From Alphaproteobacteria bacterium (lineage in GTDB: Bacteria; Pseudomonadota; Alphaproteobacteria; ATCC43930; CGMCC-115725), in NCBI GenBank assembly GCA_030039815.1, contig JASHUW010000138.1, positions 1 to 7,960 on the forward strand: a stretch of 7,960 bases of DNA. The letters run 5' to 3'. The first letter of the stretch is position 1, and each line of letters opens with the position of its first letter. Shown in pieces: positions 1 to 5,780 of the stretch. The translations under genes and the position numbers were made by a program. The notes beneath the pieces were generated by a model. That model did no database searches and was not told the DNA's origin. It was given only the letters and a program-made list of their open reading frames with translations.

Positions 1-1
1 C

Positions 2-733
2 GAGGAGATGCGGACGCTCTATTGGGGCATCGGCGCGCATTTCGGCCGCGGCTGTTCGCAAAGCGCCGACGGCGACTATCTCGGCCATGTGACCAATGTC
101 GAGAAGGCCTCGCGCGGCTACACCACCGCGCGCGAATTGTCGCTCCACACCGACTCGGCCGAGATCGTCGGCCTCCTCTGCGTGCGCGACGCCAGGGAAG
201 GCGGCATGAGCATCTATGCCAGCTCGTTGAAGGTGCACGAGATCGTCGCCCGCGAGCACCCCGAATACCTCGCGGTGCTCGAACGCGGCTTCCGCTGCGA
301 CCGGCGCGGCGAGGAAGCGCCCGAGGACGAGCCGGTGACCCCTTACCGCGTGCCGATCTTCTCAGCAGAGGATGGCGTGCTCTCGACGCGGTTTGTGCGC
401 GGGGTCATCGACCGCGGCGCCGATACGCTGAGCGAGCCGCTATCCGAATTGGAGAAAGAGGCGCTGGCGTTTTTCGAGGGAGTCGCGCAGCGCGACGAGG
501 TGCGCCTCGAACTGACGCTCAAGCCAGGCGAAGCCTCGTTCATCAACAATTACGAGATGCTGCACGCGCGCACCGCCTTCGTCGACTACGACGACCCGGC
601 CAAAAAGCGCCTGCTCTACCGCCTCTGGCTCGAAGGCGAGCCGCCGCGGCCGATGCGCAAGGAAGTGCATCTCTATCAGAACCGATCCGGCCGCATGGGC
701 GTCGATCCGCAGCCCGGCCGCGGGCCACGGTAG
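2..733 (+). CDS. TauD/TfdA-family Fe(II)/2-oxoglutarate-dependent dioxygenase (5' partial)
   Basis: The reading frame is open from the window edge, so the N-terminus is missing; the ATG at 8 is probably internal because family members run about 270-330 aa and only about 241 are here. Counting from that ATG, HTD at residues 47-49 (bases 146-154) is the proximal His-x-Asp iron pair. His186 (bases 563-565) in NNYEMLHART is the distal iron ligand, and an Arg in the following KKRLLYRLWLEGE block would bind 2-oxoglutarate. These motifs place it in the family that hydroxylates small substrates such as sulfonates, carnitine precursors or amino-acid derivatives in the cytoplasm. The substrate cannot be read from this part. 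It converges on the MOSC gene, and a palindromic repeat fills the gap between the two stops. Family assignment is firm; narrower function is unknown. Confidence 0.88.
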   Translation, partial: EEMRTLYWGIGAHFGRGCSQSADGDYLGHVTNVEKASRGYTTARELSLHTDSAEIVGLLCVRDAREGGMSIYASSLKVHEIVAREHPEYLAVLERGFRCDRRGEEAPEDEPVTPYRVPIFSAEDGVLSTRFVRGVIDRGADTLSEPLSELEKEALAFFEGVAQRDEVRLELTLKPGEASFINNYEMLHARTAFVDYDDPAKKRLLYRLWLEGEPPRPMRKEVHLYQNRSGRMGVDPQPGRGPR

Positions 734-745
734 CTGCCCAACATC

Positions 746-830
746 GTCATCCCGAAAAATAGGAGAGCCCAGGCGAAAGCCTGGCTTGCGAGGTTCCGGG
801 TTCATCGCTGCGCGATGCCCCGGATTGACA
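746..830. repeat. Dispersed intergenic palindromic repeat (REP-like), likely bidirectional terminator
   Basis: The outer ends GTCATCCCG (746-754) and CGGATTGAC (821-829) are imperfect inverted copies. Inside are two hairpins. One at 766-786 has arms AGCCCAGGC and GCCTGGCT (one bulged C) around a GAAA tetraloop. The other at 796-823 has CCGGG/CCCGG outside CATCGC/GCGATG with a TGC loop. I recall similar GTCAT...CCCCGGAATGAC elements in many intergenic gaps of Bradyrhizobium-like genomes. Lying between convergent genes, it could end transcription from both sides, although no clear T-run follows either stem. Confidence 0.6.
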
Positions 831-840
831 GCAAGCGTAG

Positions 841-1395
841 CTAGACCGGCTCCAGTTTCCGCCGTGGCTCCGGCGGTAATTCGACCTCGATCCGGTCACC
901 CGGCTTGATCTCGCCGGGGGCGCGCACGACCCCCATGATCCCGGCCTTGCGGATCAGATTGCCGTCAGCGTCGCGGTCGAGCGTCGCGTTCATCAGCCCG
1001 GGCTGGAAATCGTTGAGCTGACGGCACGGGTTGCGCAGCCCGGTCACCTCGACCGCCGCCTCGGCACCAAGTCGCAGGATCGCGCCGGTCGGCAGGCCGA
1101 GCAGGTCAACCCCGCGCGTGGTCACGTTCTCGCCCATGTCCCCGGGCCGGACGCGGAAGCCGGCGGCTTCGAGCTCATCCATCAGTTCGGCGTGGATCAG
1201 GTGCACTTGCCGCAGATTGGGCACGGTCGGGTCCTTGGCGACGCGCGAGCGGTGCTTGACGGTCACACCCAGATGCGCGTCGCCCAGGACCCCGAGCCCT
1301 TCGATGAGGCGGATGCTGACCTGGTTCGGTTTCGAGAAGGTGTGGCCGGAACTGCGGCTGACGGCGATGACGGTTCCGGGCATGGTTCCGGCCAT
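841..1395 (-). CDS. Stand-alone MOSC domain protein
   Basis: The product is 184 aa, nearly all one MOSC domain (molybdenum cofactor sulfurase C-terminal). Seen in order: GDAHLG at 38-43, NLRQVHLI at 60-67, the PGDMGEN-VTTRGVDL-LGLPTG block at about 84-104, and NPCRQL at 122-127 with the family's conserved Cys124. MOSC proteins are thought to carry or transfer sulfur, or to act with molybdenum cofactor enzymes; short bacterial forms such as this mostly lack a defined partner. The ATG at 1395 has GGAG six bases upstream; a second in-frame ATG at codon 5 is possible. It is the third and last gene of the leuA unit, 12 bases after the DUF4424 stop, so it is probably co-transcribed. No molybdoenzyme gene is in view to suggest its client. 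Confidence 0.88.
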   Translation of the reverse strand: MAGTMPGTVIAVSRSSGHTFSKPNQVSIRLIEGLGVLGDAHLGVTVKHRSRVAKDPTVPNLRQVHLIHAELMDELEAAGFRVRPGDMGENVTTRGVDLLGLPTGAILRLGAEAAVEVTGLRNPCRQLNDFQPGLMNATLDRDADGNLIRKAGIMGVVRAPGEIKPGDRIEVELPPEPRRKLEPV

Positions 1396-1407
1396 TCTCG
1401 GCTCCGG

Positions 1408-2490
1408 CTATTGCTGCGCGGTGTTGGTGGTGAGGATAAGGATCGCCAAGTCGCTTGCGGGGTCATAATCGGTGTAGTGGACCTGGAACTGGGTCGGCGA
1501 CAGTTTCTTGACCCCGGTGCCGCAGAAGCTCAACAGCGCATTCGGCTCGACCTTGTCCACGGTCAGCGTGAAATCCTTGATCGGCCCATCCCAGTTGGCG
1601 CCGGTCTTGAGGATGTAGTCGATGCGCTTTTCGCCGAGCAGCGTGTCCTTGCCGCTCTGTTTGGCCTTTTGCTGGGCCGCCGCGGCGGCGGCGATGAAGC
1701 TCGCATCCATGCAGTATTTCGCGGTGTAGGCGTCGAGCTGCTTTTTGAGATCGGCGGCGAATTGCGGGTCATTTTTGACGGGCGGGGCTCCAACCTCGGT
1801 TCCCACGCTGGCGCCGACGCTCGGCTTGTACTGGTGCTCGATAACGAGCTCTTGCTTCGGCGGAAAGGTCTGCCGCCAATAATAGGTGCTGCGCAGCGTC
1901 CAGCGCGGCTCGAGATGCGTCGTCATCTTGCCGTCAGGGGTAGTGCCGTACTCGTACGTCTCGGCCATTCCCAGGTCGATGAGCTGTTGCCACTTGTCCT
2001 TCGGCAACGCGTCGAGCGCCTCGTACGTCGCCTTGAGCTGCGGCGCGAGAGGGAGGCCGAGGCTCTGCAAGAGCTCCGTGCGATCGACACCCATCGCCGA
2101 TACCCTCTGTTCGACCTGGGTCGTCACCGGCTGGCCATTGGCCTGGGTCGAGAAGGCGAGGAAGTTGACCGGGTCGTCGGTCGGCACGACCACGTTCCAA
2201 TCCGGGTTGTCGACGGTAATGTCGGGCAGCGGAAAGGCGACGAGGTTAGTCACGGCCTGATCGGTCGTATTGAAGAAATGGTAGGTGACCCGGACCTGCT
2301 GGGGAGAGATGAAGAGCTGCTCCGAGCGCATCTCGACATCCGGGTTGCGCACGAATTCGAGACCGCCCGCGGCGAGCTCGGCCGTGGTGTCGTTGGCCAA
2401 TGCCGGCGCGGCGAGCGCCAGACCGGCGCCGAGCAGGACACCCGCCCACGCGACGCGCGGGCGGGTGCTACGCCATACGGTCGCGATCAA
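1408..2490 (-). CDS. DUF4424 domain-containing secreted protein
   Basis: The 360-aa product opens with a signal peptide: basic MIATVWRSTRPR, a hydrophobic stretch to about residue 28, and a likely cleavage after Ala32 (PALA|NDTT). The mature protein starts with NDTTAELAAGGLEFV and continues with VEMRSEQLFIS, VRVTYHFFN and LVAFPLPDI, the pattern I know as DUF4424. The C-terminal block WDGPIKDFTLTVDK, LLSFCG and LAILIL fits the same family. Only two cysteines remain in the mature protein, Cys260 and Cys323, which could form a disulfide in the periplasm. The start is TTG; its last two bases plus the next form the leuA stop (TTGA), so translation is probably coupled. The ATG 14 bases inside is out of frame. 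Function of the family is unknown to me. Nothing links it to leucine synthesis except position. Confidence 0.88.
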   Translation of the reverse strand: MIATVWRSTRPRVAWAGVLLGAGLALAAPALANDTTAELAAGGLEFVRNPDVEMRSEQLFISPQQVRVTYHFFNTTDQAVTNLVAFPLPDITVDNPDWNVVVPTDDPVNFLAFSTQANGQPVTTQVEQRVSAMGVDRTELLQSLGLPLAPQLKATYEALDALPKDKWQQLIDLGMAETYEYGTTPDGKMTTHLEPRWTLRSTYYWRQTFPPKQELVIEHQYKPSVGASVGTEVGAPPVKNDPQFAADLKKQLDAYTAKYCMDASFIAAAAAAQQKAKQSGKDTLLGEKRIDYILKTGANWDGPIKDFTLTVDKVEPNALLSFCGTGVKKLSPTQFQVHYTDYDPASDLAILILTTNTAQQ

Positions 2491-4160
2491 TAGGCCGCCG
2501 CCTTGCGTACCCGGTTGGCGGCGCTCGCCACCGCCTTCAGCGAGGCGGTGACGATATCGCTATCGATGCCGACGCCGTGCAGCGTCTCCTCGCCCTCGCC
2601 GCGCACCTTGACATAGGCCGCGGCCTGGGCGTCGGCGCCGGACCCGACCGCATTCTCGTGGTAGTCGAGGAAGGTGAAATCGATGCCGCATTCGCGCCGC
2701 AGCGCGTCGACAAAGGCCGCGATCGGCCCGTTGCCGACGCCTTCGATCTGCCGATCGGCGCCATCGGCGACGATCTTCGCGGCGATCCGCCGCTCGCCGG
2801 CGCGCGGCTCGGGCAAGAGGCTGTAATCAATGAGCCGGATGCCGCCGTCGAGATAGGTTTGCTGGAACAGCTCCCAGATCGCCGCGCTGGTCATTTCCTT
2901 GCCGGTGCGGTCGGTCACCTCCTGGACGACGCGACTGAATTCGATCTGCAGCGGCCGCGGCAGATCAAGCCCATGATCCTCCTTGAGGAGATACGCGACG
3001 CCGCCCTTGCCCGATTGCGAATTGACCCGGATCACCGCCTCGTAGGTGCGGCCGAGGTCTTTTGGGTCGATCGGCAGGTAGGGCACCTCGAAAAAATCGT
3101 CGTTACGCTTTTTGAGCGCGTCGAACCCCTTCTTGATCGCATCCTGATGCGAGCCGGAAAACGCGGTGTAGACGAGCTCACCGGCATAAGGGTGGCGCGG
3201 GTGGACGGGCAGCTGCGTGCAGTACTCGGCGGTGCGGACGACCTCGTCGATATCGGTGATCGTCAGGCCCGGATCGACCCCCTGGCTGAACAGGTTGAGC
3301 GCCAGCGTGATGATGTCGACATTGCCGGTACGCTCGCCATTGCCGAACAGCGTCCCTTCGACCCGGTCGGCGCCGGCCATCAGCCCGAGCTCGGTTGCCG
3401 CCACTGCCGCGCCGCGATCGTTGTGCGGGTGGAGGCTCAGGATCAGGCTGTCGCGGTCGCGGATGTGGCGCCCGAACCATTCGATCTGGTCGGCATGGAC
3501 ATTCGCGGTCGCCATCTCGACCGTCGCCGGCAGGTTGACGATCATCTTTTTTTCGGGCGTCGGCCGCCACACATCCATCACCGCCTCGCAGATCTCGACC
3601 GCGTAGTCGAGCTCGGTGCCGGTGAAGCTTTCGGGCGAGTACTGGTAGACGATCTCGGTGCCGCGCATCGCCTCGGCCAGATCGCGGATTTGCCGCGCGC
3701 CGGTTACCGCGATGTCGGTGATGCCGCTTTTGTCAAGGCCGAAGACCACCCGGCGCTGCAACTCGGACGTCGAATTATAGAGATGCACGATCGCCCGCCG
3801 CGCGCCCTGCAGCGCCTCGAAGGTCTTGTCGATCAACTCGCTGCGCGACTGGGTCAAGACCTGGATCGTCACGTCCTCGGGGATCAGATCCTGCTCGATG
3901 ATCTCGCGGACAAAGGAGAAATCGGTCTCTGAGGCGGCCGGAAAGCCGACCTCGATCTCCTTGAAGCCGAGCTTCAACAGCATGTCGAACAGGCGGCGCT
4001 TCTTTTCCGGGCCCATCGGCTCGATGAGCGCCTGGTTGCCGTCGCGCAGGTCGACGCTGCACCAGGTCGGCGCCTTGTCGATGACCCGCGACGGCCATTG
4101 CCGGTCGGGCAAGTTTATCGGGGCGAAGGGTCGGTATTTGTGGATCGGCATCGATGACAT
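2487..4160 (-). CDS. leuA: 2-isopropylmalate synthase (LeuA, long form)
   Basis: This enzyme condenses acetyl-CoA with 2-oxoisovalerate, the first committed step of leucine synthesis, in the cytoplasm. At 557 aa it is the longer LeuA type common in alphaproteobacteria and actinobacteria. The catalytic TIM barrel shows SVDLRDGNQAL at 35-45 (metal ligand Asp40), HPHNDRG at 244-250 (His244 and His246) and GNGERTGNVD at 273-282 (Asn280). The linker includes LQIEFSRVVQ at 404-413. The C-terminal leucine-binding regulatory domain runs from about 455 to the end, with GIDSDIVTASLKAVASAANR near the tail, so feedback inhibition by leucine is expected. The ATG at 4160 has TAGGAG (4167-4172) six bases upstream; another ATG sits three codons in. 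A 270-base leader with short ORFs and hairpins precedes it, and two more genes follow without a gap. Confidence 0.97.
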   Translation of the reverse strand: MSSMPIHKYRPFAPINLPDRQWPSRVIDKAPTWCSVDLRDGNQALIEPMGPEKKRRLFDMLLKLGFKEIEVGFPAASETDFSFVREIIEQDLIPEDVTIQVLTQSRSELIDKTFEALQGARRAIVHLYNSTSELQRRVVFGLDKSGITDIAVTGARQIRDLAEAMRGTEIVYQYSPESFTGTELDYAVEICEAVMDVWRPTPEKKMIVNLPATVEMATANVHADQIEWFGRHIRDRDSLILSLHPHNDRGAAVAATELGLMAGADRVEGTLFGNGERTGNVDIITLALNLFSQGVDPGLTITDIDEVVRTAEYCTQLPVHPRHPYAGELVYTAFSGSHQDAIKKGFDALKKRNDDFFEVPYLPIDPKDLGRTYEAVIRVNSQSGKGGVAYLLKEDHGLDLPRPLQIEFSRVVQEVTDRTGKEMTSAAIWELFQQTYLDGGIRLIDYSLLPEPRAGERRIAAKIVADGADRQIEGVGNGPIAAFVDALRRECGIDFTFLDYHENAVGSGADAQAAAYVKVRGEGEETLHGVGIDSDIVTASLKAVASAANRVRKAAAY

Positions 4161-4233
4161 CGGAAACTCCTATCGGGAGGCCGCCAGCGCATCGGATGGG
4201 GCGGCCATGAAACAAATTCGCGTGGAAACCGGC

Positions 4234-4258
4234 CGGCGGTCAGCCCCGCCGACCGCCG
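4234..4258 (-). promoter_or_regulatory. GC-rich hairpin in leuA leader with two competing 5' arms
   Basis: On the mRNA strand CGGCGGTC pairs with GACCGCCG (8 bp, 9-base loop), about 75 bases before the leuA start. A second CGGCGGTC copy (plus-strand bases 4275-4282) lies 24 bases further upstream and could pair with the same 3' arm, so two stems exclude each other. The short ORF 4240-4320 reads through both 5' arms. A ribosome position could therefore choose the fold. No T-run follows, so it may act on translation rather than termination. This is inferred from sequence only. Confidence 0.35.
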
Positions 4259-4320
4259 CTAAGTCGCAGCATGCGACCGCCGACGCGAAAACCCCGAAAT
4301 CTTCGATAGACCGAAATCAT
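4240..4320 (-). CDS. Possible upstream short ORF in leuA leader (26 aa, Arg-rich)
   Basis: From an ATG at 4320 the frame encodes 26 residues: MISVYRRFRGFR, then VGGRMLRLSGGRRG, then TGA. It holds nine arginines. Residues LRL are encoded by CTGCGACTT, the same bases as in the other leader ORF at 4384-4431. An internal ATG directly before LRL could make a ten-residue peptide. No good ribosome site precedes 4320. Its overlap with two competing hairpin arms suggests a leader peptide, but a chance ORF is quite possible. Confidence 0.3.
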   Translation of the reverse strand: MISVYRRFRGFRVGGRMLRLSGGRRG

Positions 4321-4341
4321 GACAACACCACTTGCGCAAAC

Positions 4342-4359
4342 GCCCCTCACGCGAGGGGC
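4342..4359 (-). promoter_or_regulatory. Perfect 7-bp hairpin in leuA leader (candidate attenuator stem)
   Basis: The mRNA strand reads GCCCCTC, loop GCGT, GAGGGGC, then GTTTGCGC. The stem is perfect and GC-rich, but the following T-run is only three bases, so termination is uncertain. Just upstream, GCTCGTC can pair with GACGAGC inside the 4384-4431 ORF (plus-strand bases 4362-4368 with 4410-4416, seven perfect pairs), with a nested CGGCG/CGCCG. Together this gives a 1:2 stem followed by a strong stem, the usual layout of an amino-acid attenuator. Confidence 0.4.
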
Positions 4360-4383
4360 AAGACGAGCGAATTCGGCGCCGGA

Positions 4384-4431
4384 TCAGGACGCCGAGGAGG
4401 TAAGTCGCAGCTCGTCACGCGCAAAGGTCAT
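4384..4431 (-). CDS. Candidate leader peptide of leuA (15 aa, perhaps leaderless)
   Basis: The ORF encodes MTFARDELRLTSSAS and stops at TGA. The predicted -10 box ends at 4438, so transcription should begin about at the A of this ATG, giving a leaderless message. Leaderless leader peptides are known for the trp attenuator of Sinorhizobium. The codons for Asp6, Glu7 and Leu8 form one arm of a 7-bp stem with bases just before the 4342-4359 hairpin. Two leucines (8 and 10) are fewer than in classic leu leaders, which weakens the case. The peptide is unrecognised. Confidence 0.4.
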   Translation of the reverse strand: MTFARDELRLTSSAS

Positions 4432-4437
4432 GGCAGA

Positions 4438-4465
4438 GAGATAGCAAATTGCGCCAAAAAGTCAA
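4438..4465 (-). promoter_or_regulatory. Predicted sigma70-type promoter of the leuA operon
   Basis: On the minus strand TTGACT (4460-4465) is followed after 16 bases by TATCTC (4438-4443), with TGC just before it as an extended -10. Start of transcription would fall near 4431. It lies 14 bases after the stop of the 71-aa gene, with no terminator between, so some read-through from the SDR unit is possible. The spacer contains the odd palindrome GCAA-T-TTGC, a possible protein site. Confidence 0.5.
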
Positions 4466-4478
4466 ATCGGGCCCAATA

Positions 4479-4694
4479 TCAAGCCTCGCGGTTGCCGCAA
4501 TCGAGGATCTGCGCCGGCCCCTCGACGCCTTCCTCGAGCACGCGCACGCTCCAGCTTCGCGGGCGTCCGGCGCCGTAGCCGCGTTTGGTCGCTTCCGCCA
4601 TCGCCATCTCGCGCGCCCGGTCCTCGCTCTCGGCAACCAGCGTGGCGTAAACGATGTCGCTGATCGATATCCGCGTGCAGGTGTATTTGTTCAT
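4479..4694 (-). CDS. Small protein of unknown function (71 aa)
   Basis: I do not recognise this protein. It starts MNKYTCTRISISDIVYATLV, then AESEDRAREMAMAEATKRGYG, and ends with WSVRVLEEGVEGPAQILDCG. The pattern suggests a strand, a charged helix (about 21-38) and a second strand pair, a compact alpha-beta fold. There is no signal peptide or membrane segment; two cysteines sit at 6 and 66. The frame stays open to 4745, but the ATG at 4694 is preferred because AGGAG lies eight bases upstream and the longer form would overlap the end of the SDR gene. It follows the SDR stop by 11 bases, so the two are almost certainly one transcript. The coding look (strong ribosome site, typical codons, operon position) supports a real gene. 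Confidence 0.72.
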   Translation of the reverse strand: MNKYTCTRISISDIVYATLVAESEDRAREMAMAEATKRGYGAGRPRSWSVRVLEEGVEGPAQILDCGNREA

Positions 4695-4705
4695 CACCTT
4701 TGCTC

Positions 4706-5401
4706 CTAAAATGTCTCGACCCACGGCCGCAGCTCGATCTCCCACGCCCAGGCGCTGCGCGCCTGGCGGTGGAATTGGAGATAGGTCTCCGCGATCGCGT
4801 TCGGGTCAAGCAGCGCGTCCGGTCCGGCGCTGTTGGCGCGCGGGTCGTTGTCCTTGAGAATGCCGCCGTCGATGACAAAGTGGCCGATATGGATGTTTTG
4901 CGGATGCAATTCACGCGCGAGGCTCTGCGCGAGGCCGCGCAGCGCGAACTTGCCCATCGCGAAGGACGACGAGCGGGGATAGCCCTTGACCCCGGCGCTG
5001 GCGCCGGTGAAGAGGATCGTGCCATGGCCCTGCTTGACCATCCGCTTCGCGGCCTGTTGAGCGACCAGAAAACCCCCGAAGGCGGTGACCTTGATCGCTT
5101 GCTCGACCGCCGCGGGATCGAGATCGACGATCGGCCCGCGCGCCCGACCGCTCGCATTGTAAACGACGAGGTCGATCCCGCCGCCGGCGTCGATCGCCGC
5201 GAACAGCCGCTCGACATCGGCGGCGCTGGTGGCGTCGCACGCGAACGCCGTGGCGCCGGTCTCGTTGACGAGGCCCGCGAGCTTCGCGGTGTCGCGCGCC
5301 GCCAGAAACACCTGCATGCCCGCCGCCGTGCACTTGCGGGCGAGCGCGGCGCTCAACCCCGATCCGGCGCCGACGATGACCGCACGTTCCGCTGCCGCCA
5401 T
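4706..5401 (-). CDS. SDR-family protein with Phe replacing the catalytic Tyr
   Basis: This is a 231-aa Rossmann protein of the short-chain dehydrogenase/reductase family. With the start used here, the cofactor loop is VGAGSGLS at 10-17 (last Gly of the usual motif is Ser), CDAT lies near 55, the NAG-type motif is NAS at 82-84, and the usual catalytic Ser is in TGASAG at 132-137. The YxxxK motif is FAMGK: Phe147 (codon TTC at 4961-4963) with Lys151 kept. I recall an SDR subgroup (CDD SDR_c10) described as having Phe for Tyr and an incomplete glycine motif; this may belong there. Normal dehydrogenase chemistry is therefore doubtful. The ATG at 5401 is chosen over one nine codons earlier because AAGGAG is six bases before it. 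It leads a two-gene unit with the 71-aa protein. Confidence 0.9.
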   Translation of the reverse strand: MAAAERAVIVGAGSGLSAALARKCTAAGMQVFLAARDTAKLAGLVNETGATAFACDATSAADVERLFAAIDAGGGIDLVVYNASGRARGPIVDLDPAAVEQAIKVTAFGGFLVAQQAAKRMVKQGHGTILFTGASAGVKGYPRSSSFAMGKFALRGLAQSLARELHPQNIHIGHFVIDGGILKDNDPRANSAGPDALLDPNAIAETYLQFHRQARSAWAWEIELRPWVETF

Positions 5402-5407
5402 GGAACA

Positions 5408-5413
5408 CTCCTT
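5408..5413 (-). promoter_or_regulatory. Ribosome binding site deciding the SDR start
   Basis: AAGGAG lies six bases before the ATG at 5401, while the upstream in-frame ATG at 5428 has no comparable site. The site would lie inside the coding region if the longer form were used, which argues for the 231-aa product. Confidence 0.65.
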
Positions 5414-5428
5414 TTCGTGCGACGCCAT

Positions 5429-5450
5429 CTTATAGCGCTCGGGCAGCGCT
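5429..5450 (-). promoter_or_regulatory. Possible SDR promoter -10 with adjoining inverted repeat
   Basis: The minus strand has TATAAG (5429-5434), which would start a message about 20 bases before the SDR ATG. Directly upstream AGCGCT occurs twice around a 5-base spacer (5434-5439, 5445-5450), an inverted repeat that could be an operator. No good -35 is seen at the right distance, so this is a weak call. Confidence 0.27.
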
Positions 5451-5691
5451 TCCCACTATTGACGTCGAGCCGAAAACGACGTGTGGCGATACCCCGTGGG
5501 TTATCGTTTCCAGCGGCTGATCTTGACTGGGATTGCCCAAATCCTCTACGCGCCCACCGGGGCATCCCAAACAAAGCTAGGTCAACCTGACTTTGCAAGT
5601 TCCGGCACTGTGAATAACTCGTGTATATCGTCGAGTTCCACAACAATTACTTATTGCTCGTGCCAATCTTAAATAGAACGCCCTACATTTA

Positions 5692-5714
5692 TTTGTTACA
5701 ACGATTGTAACAAA
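5692..5714. repeat. Perfect 23-bp palindrome, operator-like
   Basis: Arms TTTGTTACAA and TTGTAACAAA are exact inverted copies around CGA. Each arm is itself nearly palindromic (TTGT-N-ACAA), so the site resembles two dyads spaced 12 bp apart, as dimeric regulators on one face of the helix would need. It has no T-run in either direction, so it is not an obvious terminator. It lies 67 bases before the -35 box of the RlpA-like gene. Confidence 0.6.
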
Positions 5715-5780
5715 AAATCCACAGGCAAACCCTATGTCTAGAGCAACTTCAGACGGTTCCACCTTTCATTCGCTTTGTGG

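Noticed and set aside
8..10. ATG as the true start of the dioxygenase
   Set aside because: The frame is open to the window edge and the protein would lack about 30-90 N-terminal residues usual for the family, so it is treated as partial.
1192..2493. Plus-strand open frame of 433 codons
   Set aside because: It covers the antisense of DUF4424 and part of MOSC and shows no recognisable domain.
2400..3932. Plus-strand open frame of 510 codons
   Set aside because: It is antisense to leuA, whose motifs are unmistakable; long antisense frames are usual at this GC content.
4161..4478. T-box or metabolite riboswitch upstream of leuA
   Set aside because: No T-box consensus is visible and the mechanism is rare in alphaproteobacteria; the short ORFs and stems fit peptide-dependent attenuation better.
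4706..5428. Longer 240-aa form of the SDR protein
   Set aside because: The good ribosome site lies within the extra codons and points to the ATG at 5401.
5609..5617. TTATTCACA (minus strand), a match to the DnaA box, with a weaker AAATCCACA at 5716-5724, in AT-rich DNA
   Set aside because: Only one full match; no cluster of boxes and no origin-associated genes nearby, so an origin is not supported.
5481..5762. Short ORFs on both strands in the divergent gap
   Set aside because: No ribosome sites, odd composition and no domain pattern; they fit chance in non-coding DNA.
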